This document shows, piece after piece, positions 22,682 to 34,191 of a DNA stretch of 64,000 nucleotides (positions are counted from its first letter, which is position 1; each line of letters begins with the position of its first letter). The notes beneath the pieces are model-generated. The model had not been told where the DNA came from. It saw only the letters and a program-made list of their open reading frames with translations, and did no database searches. The position numbers and the translations under genes were made by a program. This DNA comes from Paracentrotus lividus (Eukaryota > Echinodermata > Echinoidea > Camarodonta > Echinidae): positions 3,870,512-3,934,511 of the forward strand of contig CALNVZ010003434.1 of assembly GCA_940671915.1 (NCBI GenBank), in the 5' to 3' direction.

Positions 22682-24066
22682 GGACGTTACACAGTTGAAA
22701 CGAAGTCCATGTCATTTTCACCAAATTTTGCACAGAGTTACTTTGGTATCTATGTATGCCAAAAATGCAAAAAATAATATAGGCTCATATGCTTGAATTT
22801 TTGCTACGGGACTTTGAAGTTGCCATATTTGGATGGCATGTAAAATACGCATAATTCAAGAAATTGGCCTCTGTTAGACCTCGCGATTGCAACAAACGAG
22901 TTAAAATCGTCATTACTTTGTCAAAACCGTATCAAACTTTATCAAACCTTCCCGATTTGTTACGAAGTTTATACCAAAGATGGGGACTTTGTTTAAACTG
23001 GCACATTTGTACTTATTTTCGAGCCAGCAGCGCCCTCATGTGGCAAAAATGGTGCGTAAACTGGCAAAAACCATATCTTAGAGGCTTGGAATCTACAAGA
23101 AAATTTAAAAAAGTATAGTTTAAGGTGCATTTTTTTTTAAAACCATGACAGTTTCATCAAATTTTGCAAAGCTGTAGAGGGATTCGTCATAAATATGTAG
23201 AAACTTTAAAAAATGGGGGTCCATGTGCTCGTTTTCGAACTATCGGCGCCCGAGTACTCGCAAATCGGCTTGAAAAGTCACAAAAACGCGTCGAAAACGT
23301 CCAAAAAGCGTGAAAATCTACTCTAAATTACACTTCATTCAAAATTATGCTCCCAAACATTCAAAATCCATGTCATTTTCATAAAAATTTGAAAATTTGT
23401 AGAGGAATACATACTCAATGGGTAGAAACATTCCAAAAAGGGGGTCCATGTGCTCGTTTTTAAGCTATCGGAGCCCGAATAGTTGCGAATTGGCTTGAAA
23501 ACCACAAAAACGCGCCGAAAACGACAAACAAGTCTGAGAATCCAACCTATATTACCCTTGATTCAAAATCATGCTCTCGAACATTCAAAAATCCATTCAC
23601 TTTCATCTAAATTTGCCAAGTTGTTGAGGAATATAAACTAAAAGAGTAGGACCATTAAATAATGGGGGTCCATGTGCTCGTTTTCAAAATATCGGCGCTG
23701 TAATAGTGGCGAGTCGACTTGAAATCCACCGAAACGTGCCAATAATACTCCAAAATGTGACAGCTCTATCTAATTTTCGACTTATTCGAAATCCTGCTCC
23801 CAAACATTTACAATTCATTTCATATCCATCGCAATCTCCAACACAAACATGCACCAACATAAATGCTTTACATATCTCTGCAAGTAGGTAAATAATGAAA
23901 AAAAAAAAAGAGGAATAAACAACATATTTATAAAGTTCATTTTTTTTAAACTCTTTGCATGCTGGATCGCCCATGAGCGCTGTATATTTTTCCATTGTGA
24001 CGTAGTAAATAATGCGCGCCCAGGATGCGCGGTCAAGATGCGCAGAAACATAACTGTGCAACGTCC
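22682..24066. mobile_element. 1.4-kb TTAA-flanked element enclosing a 225-bp array
   Basis: GGACGTTACACAGTT at the left pairs with AACTGTGCAACGTCC at the right, and TTAA flanks both (22678-22681, 24067-24070). TTAA duplications are typical of piggyBac and Kolobok superfamilies. The interior is mostly a tandem array, and a distinctive right subterminal region has repeated GATGCGCG-type motifs (23995-24045). Open frames are scattered on both strands and show no transposase motif, so it is non-autonomous. Confidence 0.65.
22990..23830. repeat. Tandem array, 225-bp unit
   Basis: CCATGTGCTCGTTTT followed by an ATCGGCGCC-like motif recurs at 23221, 23446 and 23670, with a diverged version near 23004, giving spacings of 225, 224 and about 217. 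Each unit also has CATGTCATTTTCATCAAATT-like text and GGCTTGAAAA...CACAAAAACGCG. At least four units lie inside the TTAA-flanked element. Confidence 0.75.
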
Positions 24067-24865
24067 TTAAATTAAAAATCTGCATATTTTAATTGATGTA
24101 AGAAATCGTTTACAGCTTAATACGGAAAGAACATTACAATAATATATGTTTGATGGAATGCTTTGTGATTAGGTAATAAATACTAATTATTGCCTATAAT
24201 TATAATATCATCATGCCCTGTGCTGTAATCCATTACATATCCAATAACATACAAACTGGAGACTCGATTTATAAATAGAAGGGAAAAACTCAGCTTTAAT
24301 AGGAAATGAACATCATGATAATCATTTGACCTTTTGGGGGAAAAGGGTTCAAACAGGATCACAATTTGCACTGTGGAATTGAAACAGAAGGGAAGTGCAA
24401 TGCAATAGGTCACTGCAAGAGCAGGTATAGGACGGCTGGAAATATACTGCCGTTTGGCATGGAAATTTGATTTTGGATATTTTCTTTTGCGCTGGAGTCC
24501 TGCAACTGACTGTGACGTCTTTGAAATAATGAATGTGCAATAGAGTTTTGTTCTGTGTTGATATGGAAAGAGATAAGGTGCAAATGAACTTTTATGTAAG
24601 ATATTGTTTTGTGTGTTTATGTATTTTTTTTTTAATATATCAAACCAACTAACAACAGTGAACAACATACCAAATGGGGTAAAAGTAAACTAGTGTTATT
24701 TTGATGGGGGAAATGGGTCAAGAAAAATACAAAGAGCTATTTTTCCCGGACCCGACTTTTTATCAAAGACATTTCTATTGTAATAACATTTATACTGGTT
24801 TTCAGATCTCATCTTGTGTATGCTTTAGCACATAATCATTCGTTAGATATCTGAAAATAAATGAA
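24067..24865. other. Noncoding stretch, nothing recognised
   Basis: A minus-strand open frame of 161 codons (24183-24668) has no recognisable domain and an AT-driven composition. I do not call it. Confidence 0.35.
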
Positions 24866-24909
24866 AACTTTATATTTTTAGATTTACCAAAATTATTTTA
24901 CAGGTTTAA

Positions 24910-25581
24910 ACCTGGTGTATAGTTTTGGTAACAAAAAAGGAATTGGCACAAAACCGATCAAATGTACATGTAGTTACATGTTGTCCACATTGCACTGAAA
25001 GATATGTGCGAGAGATCTTGAGACATTCCTTTCATCATGAACGGGAGGTCGTGAGTTCGAAACCCGGCCGAGTCATACCAAAGACTTACAAAAATGGTAC
25101 CTAAAGTTGCCTTTTTACAAGGAGCTTAGGGGTAATAATAACATCATGCAGGGCCCGCTGGGAGAACAGTTGTCAGAACTGAAGTGGCTAACCTGGGTAA
25201 ATAAAACCATATTATTATTATTATTATATTATTATTATTTCTGATGAATTTCATTGAAAATGTTTGAATGAAGCGTAATTTAACCGCCGTTTAGACCACT
25301 GCTGAGAGATTCGCACGCCGGAGGTTACGGCGTGAATTAGTGCGAACGATCTGTGTGTAACACCCACACAAGAGAATCCCCATTGGTTTTCCATGTGGGC
25401 ACTAACCTGCGACGGGTCCCCGACTTATCTTTTTTATCCTTATATTATGAAATAAAGACACTAAAACGAGATTTCAAGTACTATAATTTGCTTTATTATT
25501 GTTATTTGATTCAATCTTTTATAATTTATCTAAATGTGAATCCAAATGAATTTTTCTTTCGCCCAAAACTATACACCAGCT
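24910..25581. mobile_element. TTAA-flanked MITE family A, copy 1 (with nested SINE)
   Basis: It starts ACCTGGTGTATAGTTTTGGT and ends CCCAAAACTATACACCAGCT, flanked by TTAA (24906-24909, 25582-25585). It aligns along most of its length with 33713-34191, sharing for example CACCCACACAAGAGAATCCC and ACCGATCAAATGT-like text. About 200 bases at 25041-25239 are extra and are a SINE. There is no coding capacity. TTAA suggests a piggyBac- or Kolobok-type transposase in trans. Confidence 0.8.
25041..25239 (+). mobile_element. tRNA-derived SINE, 5'-truncated
   Basis: GGGAGGTCGTGAGTTCGAAA followed by CCCGG resembles the RNA polymerase III B box and T-arm of a tRNA. The body includes CAGAACTGAAGTGGCTAACC and TGGGTAAATAAAA, and the 3' tail is an ATT-rich microsatellite. 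The A-box half of the tRNA region is missing. It is inserted inside MITE A, and the segment is absent at the same place in copy 2 of that MITE. Confidence 0.7.
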
Positions 25582-25690
25582 TTAAGCAATGTTTTCTCTC
25601 TTTATCAAAAGTTTATATTTTCAGATTTATCAAAATTATATTCCAGCTTCAAGCAATATTTTGCTTAGAGTTTCTCTCTGTGTTCAAGGA

Positions 25691-26076
25691 TTAACCCTAA
25701 TTCACAAGATGAATTAGTCATCATCTTACAGTCAGCTGTTATGAAGAGAATACTTCCCATCATCATGATGTACTGAGAGCCATAAAGTCGTTTTAACATT
25801 TCAAAATATTTATACATTGTATGCTTTTATGTCATTCTGGCTCTGAACATTATGATCTCTCATCAGTCTCTTCTTGTCTCCCCTACTCCTCTTTGAGCTT
25901 GATTTGGATAAAGTAATTGAGCTTAGGTAATCCTAGACCTGATGCGTTAAACCTTCTTGTTCATGTACTTCAAGGCTGCAAACACTTACTTATATCAAAT
26001 TGACAGTATTGAGAGAAAGTGGTTCTATCAATTCGGTGATTATGTAGTCAGTTTGGTCTTATTGGAACATTGTTAA
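25691..26076. other. Noncoding stretch, nothing recognised
   Basis: No feature supported. Confidence 0.4.
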
Positions 26077-26266
26077 ACTCTAAATTACAGGGATATAAAA
26101 TAAATCCTGAAGGATTGTATATACATGTAGGGACCAATCGATCTTGGGATTTATATATAAATCTAAAAAACCTAAAATTCAAATAGTTAGGAATTTAAAT
26201 CCAAACATCGATTGGTCCCTATCTACAATCCTTCGGGATTTATTTTAAATCCTTGTAATTTAGAGT
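26077..26266. mobile_element. 190-bp palindromic MITE
   Basis: The left arm ACTCTAAATTACAGGGATAT and the inverted right arm ACTCTAAATTACAAGGATTT continue in parallel for about 90 bases (AAATAAATCC, GAAGGATTGTA, AGGGACCAATCGAT). TAA-like bases flank both ends. It is a foldback element with no coding content. Confidence 0.75.
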
Positions 26267-26752
26267 GTAAACTAGGTGAATTGGAACAGTGATGTAGTGG
26301 TCAGATTTGATTTACTTTTTTTTATTGTGAATTTACTCAGATGACAGAAGTTGAAGGGTTGTGCATCATATATTCCATTAAAAGGGAAGGGGGTAAAACA
26401 GTTCAACTGTTGCCCCTATTCTCCTCAGTGCCCATATGGTTCTCAGCATATGTGTGAGCCTATGAAAAGTTGTGTTCTAATTTGTGCCCCCCTCCTTTCA
26501 TCCCCCTCGTCCTCTTCGTCCTGAGCCACCAGTATTACTGAAATCTTATGCCATATCAGTATTTTTTTTCAAAAATAGATTATTGATTTTCTCCTGAAAG
26601 CAGTTTTTTCCAATAAGAAAAAGAGACATGTAGTGCGGAAATGTTAAAATCTCTCCAGATTATTAATGGCAATGAGCATGGAGTCAGAGCTTAACTTAGG
26701 AGAACAAAACTACAGACATTCCTAGTTGTACATTATGACAAGAGTCCATCTT
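26267..26752. other. Noncoding stretch, nothing recognised
   Basis: No feature supported. Confidence 0.4.
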
Positions 26753-26913
26753 CAGATGATCATTACAGTAGTGTTCAGATGATCATTACAGTAGTGTTCA
26801 GATGATCATTACAGTAGTGTTCAGATGATCATTACAGTAGTGTTCAGATGATCATTACAGTAGTGTTCAGATGATCATTACAGTAGTGTTCAGATGATCA
26901 TTACAGTAGTGTT
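26753..26913. repeat. Perfect 23-bp minisatellite, 7 copies
   Basis: CAGATGATCATTACAGTAGT plus GTT repeats seven times with no change (starts 26753, 26776, 26799, 26822, 26845, 26868, 26891) and a partial eighth copy. The complete homogeneity suggests recent expansion. Copy number is likely polymorphic, or an assembly artefact could be involved. Confidence 0.95.
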
Positions 26914-27899
26914 CAGATGGCAAGATTTGAATGGGATGAAAGCATGATTAGTGAACCTCGATGTTGAGAAATTTGACAAAATTCAATTTCAATTTGTGAT
27001 CAATTTAACCTGTAAATCTATGATATGGATATTTTCCATGCAAGAAAATGGAAAATGAATTATTAGGTTGATACATGTATCTACTGTCAAAATAAAAAAG
27101 AATTAATACATTGAGCACAATGAGCATTTACTCTCTGTGAAATTGAATTCAGGGATTTTTTGTTGGAGTATTCATTGAGGATTTTTTTTCCCACTGTTCT
27201 ATTTGAGGGAATCATTAAGGTGGTATCTATCATCACATGCTCATTAGACTGATCTGAGAAGGATATACGTGATTGGTTTGCCTGAATATTGAAAACGATG
27301 CAAATGAAATAGTGTAAGAAACTTTATTTTATTTCTTCCCCAAACAAGTTTACCGGTAAATAAAAATAGATTTATTTCCCAAATGAAAAAAAAAATTTTT
27401 TTAATGCATATACATTGTTGTCATGTAAATGTTTTGATATTCAAATTGATGATGATGATAAAGAGAGCTTCTTATATGTTGTCATTCTGATTCAGAATGA
27501 AATAAAAAGTTCCTACAGATTAAACTTACTGATGTGTGTGATAAAAACATTTAGTCAAAACAAGTAACAAAGAAATAGTTTAAAACTTTGCACTTGATCC
27601 AGTTACCTTCTATAAACTCATTATACATGTACATTGTGTACAGGATGTAATGACAATATATCATGCGCACGGCGTATATCGATGATGCTAAATTTCATTT
27701 ATCTTGCATGCCAATGTGATCAGTAATGCGTCCACCAATTTCTGTAAAGAAGTGCGTTGACATTTGAGGAGCATGCCAAAGCTTTTCTTGGGATTTGCAA
27801 TTTTTTCCCCATTCAGTGTTGAGAGATGTTTTACTCTAAGGGGATCTTCTCTATCCTACGGGAGATCAGTTTTTGTTTGAAGATGACTTGGATGCTTAG
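26914..27899. other. Noncoding stretch, nothing recognised
   Basis: No feature supported. Confidence 0.4.
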
Positions 27900-29040
27900 A
27901 ATGAAATTGCATTTGGAGGAGAAACTGAAGAGTTATTCTGAGATATTGATCATGTTATCTACTTGAGAGCTAAAAGGATGTTGGATCAAGCTACAGGTAA
28001 CATCTTTCTGCATCTCAACAGATGATGTAGTCAAGAAATGTTTGTGAATGGAATTAGAAGTACATGCACCAACAGAAATCATAAAATCACAAAATCACAA
28101 ACACCAAAATGTGTGTGTGGAAGTTTTGATCAAATTGCATTTGGAGGAGAATCTGAAGAGTTATTCTAAGGTATTGATCGCATCATCTTCTTGAGAATGA
28201 GAAGGATTTTAGCTGAAGCTGTTTCATGTAAAGATAATGCCCTTAGGTCTCTAAGCAGGCAATGTAGTCAAAGGAAATGTTTGTAAACAGAGGGTTGGTC
28301 ATGACCAGAGATAAGTATCAACAGTAGTCATAAAACATGAAATCACAAACACAAAAATGTGTGTTTGGGACTTAAAGTCAAAGTCAAATTGCATTTGGAG
28401 AAGAATCTGAAGAATTATTCCAAGGTATTGATCATCTCCCTGAGAATAAGAATGATGTTAGCGCAAGCAATTTCATGCACTAGTAGGCCTAATGTCCTTC
28501 TGTATGTGATACTTGAGGGTGGTACATTGACCAACAGCGGTCATAATATCATGAAATTACAACAGATATTTATTTATGGGACTACACTCAAATTGCATTA
28601 GGGGAAGGGAAATTGCCAAGATCTTCTGAGGTATTGTTCATGTTGCCTTCTTAAGAGCCAGAATGAAGTTAGCTCAAGCTATTTCATTAACAGATAACGT
28701 CCTTCTGTCTTTCAAAGATGTTGTAAGTCGAAGGAAATCTGTATGAAATCAATTTTTGTTATTACCAAGAAACCCGTGAAATCACAAACACATAAGTGTG
28801 TGTTTGGGACTTACAGTCAAATTACATTTTGAGGAGATGTTAGTCCAGGGTGTTGATCGATCATTTCATTTTCTTGAGATTCAGACTGATTTTGCAACTA
28901 TCACCCTCAACACATGATGTACATGTAGTCAAAGGAAATATTATATGAATTGAACATTTTTGTTATGACAAATGGTATTCAGAAAGCAATGAAATCACAA
29001 ACGCAGAATTGTGTTTGGGACATAAATTGCATTTGAGATA
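27900..29040. repeat. Degenerate tandem array, unit ~200-250 bp
   Basis: AAATTGCATTTGGAGGAGAA-like text occurs near 27905, 28133, 28385, 28588, 28821 and 29025. Each unit carries TATTGATCAT, TAGTCAAAGGAAATGTTTGT-like text and ATCACAAACACAAAAATGTG. Five and a half units of 202-253 bases are visible. The divergence indicates an old array. Confidence 0.7.
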
Positions 29041-30864
29041 TCATAAAGTCTGTAATTTGTATGTTTTTTATGTTAATAAGCTCATTAGGAAAGGATATTG
29101 CCTGAGATTTGTAATGAATGAGCAATGCAAGACCAGCAACACTTGTCAATTCATTTTGATGTTTTTATTGGGATCTGCTATTTTCCCTGCTAAGTAATGA
29201 AAAATGTTTACTCTTTCACAATAGTTTGGGTCTCCTTGCCTTGTATATCGCTATTACATAATTATACCTGCTCTCCGAGTTTAGACGACCAGTTTATGCG
29301 CTAGTCACAACATGTTGTAAACTTAAATTGTGCAGCATTTAACTATCTACAATGTGTTGTACCCACCACATTACCGTCGTATTCACCAGAAATTACCATT
29401 GTAATTGCTGTATGCTCTCCAACCTCCCTGAAGTGCACTATGGTTTTCTCTGGAAGCTACCACTTGAAATCTGGGTCACAATTCTCTAGACAGCTATTGA
29501 CAGTAATTCTTAGTCATCAAAAATGTGTCAAGTGTTCATATTTTATTTACTTCATGTGCAGAGCAACCAACTATCACCATTTCCCCTAGAAATTTTTATT
29601 TTTTTCCTTATAATTTATGGTAAATATTATCTTTTCCTTCATGAAATGATTTTTTCTTTTTAAATTTCACAGGTATGCATAATGTATTGGGATCATCTGT
29701 GATTAATCATTACCACACACTCAATAATTGCCCTACAAAACTTGACATTACAAGTCACTAATTTAATTAAAGGGACGTATAATTGATAAAACATGGGAAT
29801 TCACCTTATCTCGGTGAAATGATAACATTCCAATCAGAGCCTGAGGCTTGTTGCGTAATCTTCAGCGCCAACCCGTCTGGAGCTATAATCCGGTTAATCC
29901 TTCATGCTAGACTAACTAACCAGAATCCGAAGTAAATCTAACCTATGTTTTGTTTTTGAAATGGAGTATTATACAAGTCATCTCTTTGAATTAATACGAA
30001 GAGACCCGTTGAGATCTATAAACTAATCCGAAGCTACTGACCCTATTGACTGACTGCATTCGGTAAACTTCGTCATGTTCGTGCTGTCCGAATGTAATCC
30101 CCAGTAGGCCGACCCTTGCGTAAGCCTCACTGTAGATTGTGTATGAGTCAATGGAGCTCAAGAAAACGCGCATTCCCCACGATCTCCGACTTGCGAGGGC
30201 CTTTAAATGATGATTAGGGCTATTTAATGAAAATTTGGGGCATTGCAAATTTGGGGCATTGCGATGATTCAAGTTTGCTTTTAAAACTTACCTAATTTGC
30301 TATTAAAAATTACCTAATTTTGTTGGAAAACACTCCATTTCATTACAGGATGTCGCTCTTCTTTTTTTTTCTTTTTTTTTGTGGCACGAGATTTTCAGCT
30401 CCGCATAGTGCGTTATCTCAGAATGTACCGAAGGATAAGCCAACGATCTGCGGGGAATTAAAATAGACAATTGGTTATTCAATTTAAACTTGGTCCCTGA
30501 AGGAAAAGTAAAGTATGTGTTACATTGGCACTAGATAGATATTCAATGAAGTTATATGTTGTCAGGAGGAAATATCCTCTACTTGGGTTTAACAAAATCT
30601 TCATTTGAATTTAAAAAATAAGAAGAATCGTTCTTCGAAAGCACATAAGATTCCGAGCTTGCTAATAAAATTAATACATGAGAGAAATCAAAATTGGCTT
30701 CAAATTGTGGCAAGTGTATGAAATTCAATAGTTACGTCACTGCAAAGCACCGACATTCTGGAAGTCATGATTGAAATCTAAGGGTAGAGATATGCCATGA
30801 CACAGGTATGACTTGATAATATTGCAATATCTTTTAAAATATGATGTTGTTGGGGAGTGTGCAG
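29041..30864. other. Noncoding or unassigned stretch
   Basis: Nothing was recognised. Positions 29990-30275 are of higher complexity and carry a 93-codon minus-strand open frame without a domain I can name. It might be an exon fragment or chance. Confidence 0.3.
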
Positions 30865-31182
30865 TGGTCTGTATTCACAAAGGTGTCCTAAGTTAAGCCA
30901 TAGCTTAAATCTGTGGTTTATCTATGGGTAGCAAAATGTGGCACAATCCCGAAAGATAGATGTTCGATTTATCATAATTTTTGGTAGTGAAACTATTAAA
31001 AACTGCCTGGGAATGATAAGTACAAAAGTTTTCCTTATCATTAAAGCACAATTCCAAGATCCAGTAAACATATATAAGGAGCATGCGACATACTAGATAG
31101 ATTGTGTCACATTTTGCGAGCCACAGTTAAACCACAGATTTAAGCTAGGCTTAACTTTGGACACCTTTGTGAATACGGGCCA
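30865..31182. mobile_element. 318-bp MITE with ~55-bp TIRs
   Basis: The left arm TGGTCTGTATTCACAAAGGT continues GTCCTAAGTTAAGCCATAGC and TTAAATCTGTGGTTTA. The right arm inverted reads TGGCCCGTATTCACAAAGGT, GTCCAAAGTTAAGCCTAGCT, TAAATCTGTGGTTTAA. The interior contains a second inverted pair around GTGGCACAATC and GATTGTGTCACA. No open frame. Confidence 0.75.
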
Positions 31183-32709
31183 ATGACTGTATCTCTGAGG
31201 TGTGAATGGGTTTATCTGCTTGATATACTGAACGGATGATAGAGGAGATGGGAACTAGAAGGGCCCATTTCCTGATCATCCCATAATATTACTGGAGTAG
31301 CACTTAGCTGTCTACAAGGCAGGATTGCTATGTATTATGATATCCCCTCTCACACTTCAACTAGAATTATTTACCACACCGGTGTCATCCTTCCACATTT
31401 AAAACTTAAATCAATATGAGACTATTAAACATGATATAGTCTGCTAAATTACAGCTAGATTAGTGTATTTTCTGTTATATGTATACAATGTACTTTGTTT
31501 TAAAACAAATTTCATCAAATATTTTCATTGGTACACTTAAGTGAAGAGCCAGAAGGGTGTTGAATCATGATTTTACATTGAGTTTTAATACCTTATTGCA
31601 CTAATCAGACGATATGTTTACAGTTGTGCAGAAATGTATGCTGTTGTGTATTTTAGTTGCAGTAGCATACACATTCCCATTGATCAGTTTTCAATGCACT
31701 GCTTTAATGTGAGCAGTCGACACTTGCAGTTTGAATCTCTTTGCTACGGACTACACAAGCCATTGCATATATATTAGAGCAGTAGAAACAGGCCTGATTG
31801 AAATCTGGCATTGACCTTTTCAATGTTTTGGAGGATTATAGTTATGATGAATGTACATATACGCAAATATTTCTATGGAATTAATCAGGAAAGATCAACA
31901 GCTGTTAAAGCTGTAGTACATGTAGAATTGGAGTATGACATTGAACTTATAAAGACAGAAATTCTTTTCAAGAAATATATTTTCAAACTATCATGTCTTC
32001 ATGTGGGCAACTTAAATGTGTAAATAGATATGTTGCTACATAATTCTGTTTATCATACTCTGGATCTTCATGTACATCTGGAACAAGTCTAAAAATTGAC
32101 AATACAGTGTATATATGGAAAACTAGTTAGCTGTAGAACCTTAATTGTGCCCCATGTTACATGTTTCATGAAAATGAATGCACTCATATGGCGAGCCCGT
32201 TTTCACTCTCAGAAAAAGAAATGAAAGAGAAGTTTTCATGATTGTGTCTCATCTTCATTAAGAACTTTTATCTACCACCAGTGCCCTAAAACATAAACAG
32301 TTGCAATCAATTGCGAATTTGAAACAACCACAGCCCTGATTACCAACCATCAAGGAAGTTCTGCCACCAGTAAAAGCTTCAAAGGAAACTGTACTTATTT
32401 TGACATTTTCAGTATTTTGCCAATGGAAAGATTTAAAATGCATTTTCTTATTCTCTTTCTTTCTCATTTCCCCATTCTTATTCTTTGTTTAATTTGATTC
32501 CCTCAGTTTTGATCACTCTCATATGACATTTACTTCAGATTTTTGACACAAACCTATGTCAATCCAAACCCATTAAATACTTATTTCCTCTACTTTTGCT
32601 GTAGTCAGAGACAGAAAAAAAAAGATATCTAAGCCAACCTCCAGGCTTAATGGAAATTTCTAAAATATTTGATACAACTAAAAAGTGACTAGTTTAGGTT
32701 GAACATTTG
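31183..32709. other. Noncoding stretch with one repeat fragment
   Basis: Only the fragment at 31548-31613 was recognised. Confidence 0.35.
31548..31613. repeat. Decayed copy of the AGAAGGGCGCTATT hairpin repeat
   Basis: GAGCCAGAAGGGTGTT at the left and CAGACGATAT at the right match the elements at 1197 and 21944, but the inverted arm is lost. Confidence 0.45.
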
Positions 32710-32875
32710 CAGTGGCGGATCAAGAATTTGAAAATAGAGGGGGCATGCAGGCCTGATAAGGGTATGAGCTGCCAAAATGTTCCCATTTTAATATGTACAT
32801 TGTACAGTCAATGAGTGGTTTTCAAGTTATAGAGGGGGTGCATGTCCCCTGCACCCCTGCTTGGATCCGCCACTG
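32710..32875. mobile_element. 166-bp MITE with CAGTGGCGGATC ends
   Basis: The left CAGTGGCGGATCAAG and right CTTGGATCCGCCACTG are inverted repeats. Inner AGAGGGGGCATGCAG resembles AGAGGGGGTGCATG and pairs with CCCCTGCACCCCTG. CAGTGGCG ends are common in animal hAT-like elements. The flanking octamers do not match, so the superfamily call is tentative. Confidence 0.65.
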
Positions 32876-33209
32876 ACGTAGCGCTATCCTCCATCATGTA
32901 ATATATGTAAAGTGCCTGTAGACTATGATCTACTTTGCTATTTACTCTCATCTGCTAGTTGTACTTCAGTCGCCTGTCCATCCTTGTTAGTTAGGAGGAA
33001 GCAATAATGTCTTTAGCCGCAATGTTTGGTGTATTTTGGACAACGGATGTGGATCTCTTGATGAGCTATGCAGATGAGTGTTTGCTAGGACGCTCGCTAA
33101 CCTTAGATGTGTGCTTATTACATCACCAGTTTCAGAATAATAATTGAAAAAATATATACTAATACATGTAGCCCAACTTCAAAAGACCTGGTTCATTTAC
33201 AATTATTAA
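32876..33209. other. Noncoding stretch, nothing recognised
   Basis: No feature supported. Confidence 0.4.
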
Positions 33210-33708
33210 AGGGGAAGTTCACCCTGGAATTTTATTGGTTTTGAAAAATGCAGAAAAAAAGAAAAGAAAAATATGAATGAAAGTTTGAAGAAAATCAACC
33301 AAAAAAATAGCGAAGTTATGAATATTTCAAGTTTTGATTCTGTGACGTCACATGCGAGCAGCTCTCCCATGTGTTGTGTATGTAAATTCCATAAATATGT
33401 CTTTTTTTCATGGTTCTTGATAAAGGAATGGGTCAATTTGATAGAGGCATGTATATTAATATGTTTGATGATGTATCGACTGTACAGGTGAAATAATCAA
33501 TTTTCTTCTGAAAAAAATGACACTTTATGGAATTTACACTACATAACACATAGGAGAACTGCTCGCATGTGACGTCACAAAATCAAAACTTTAAATATTC
33601 ATAACTTCGTTATTTTTGGGTTGATTTTCTCCAAACCTTCACTCATATTTTCCTCTTTTTTTTCCTGCATTTTTGAAAACCAAATTTAACCCAGGGTGAA
33701 CTTTCCCT
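33210..33708. mobile_element. TTAA-flanked MITE with long inverted arms
   Basis: The left end AGGGGAAGTTCACCCTGGAA and inverted right end AGGGAAAGTTCACCCTGGGT are followed by matching arms (GGTTTTCAAAAATGCAG, ATGAATGAAAGTTTG, CTTTTGATTTTGTGACGTCA-like, CATGCGAGCAG, TTCCATAAA). The arms are about 200 bases and the loop is short. TTAA flanks at 33206-33209 and 33709-33712. It is a non-autonomous TTAA-type element, plausibly Kolobok-like. Confidence 0.8.
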
Positions 33709-33712
33709 TTAA

Positions 33713-34191
33713 ACCTGGTGTATAGTTTTGGTAACAAAAAAAAAATCGGCATAAAACCGATTAAATATAGTCTCATGTTGTTCACATTGCGCTAAAAGAC
33801 ATGTGTGAGAGATTTTGTGATATTCCTTTCACGATTTCCGGTGAATTTCAGTGACATGTTTGAATCCAAACACAATTTGTAACGGTTTTGAGACCTTTGC
33901 TGGGTTGTCCTGTCCCCCGAACTTCCCGCATGAATGGACCGTAGCGATCTGTGTGTATCACCCACACAAGAGAATCCCCATTGGTTTTCCATGTGAATGC
34001 CTAGTGCACACAAAGCTGAGTCGGGTCCCCGTCTTACCTTTTTTATACTATAATATCGTGAAATAAAAACATTAAAACGAGATTCCATGTAATATAACTT
34101 TCTTTGTTACAGTTATAGGATTCAGGCTTTCATATTATCTAACTGTGAATCCAAATTAAATTTTTCCTTCTCCCAACACTATACACCAGCT
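33713..34191. mobile_element. TTAA-flanked MITE family A, copy 2
   Basis: This 479-bp element has ACCTGGTGTATAGTTTTGGT and CCCAACACTATACACCAGCT ends, with TTAA at 33709-33712 and 34192-34195. It lacks the SINE of copy 1 and so shows the intact structure. It directly abuts the MITE at 33210-33708; the two share one TTAA. No coding capacity. Confidence 0.8.

Larger units (their letters stand above)
24866..25690. repeat. ~72-bp tandem duplication, first copy split by a MITE
   Basis: TTTATATTTTTAGATTTACC (24870) recurs as TTTATATTTTCAGATTTATC (25613). Copy 1 continues ACAGGT, TTAA, then the element, then TTAA, GCAATGTTTTCTCTC. Copy 2 reads uninterrupted CCAGCTTCAAGCAATATTTT. Copy 2 is therefore an unoccupied paralogous target and supports a TTAA duplication for the inserted element. 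Confidence 0.75.

Noticed and set aside
24183..24668. 161-codon minus-strand open frame
   Set aside because: No domain or motif recognised; AT-rich composition and absence of splice context make it unconvincing.
26753..26913. Possible CRISPR array
   Set aside because: The 23-bp repeats are directly adjacent with no spacers, in a eukaryotic genome; it is a minisatellite.
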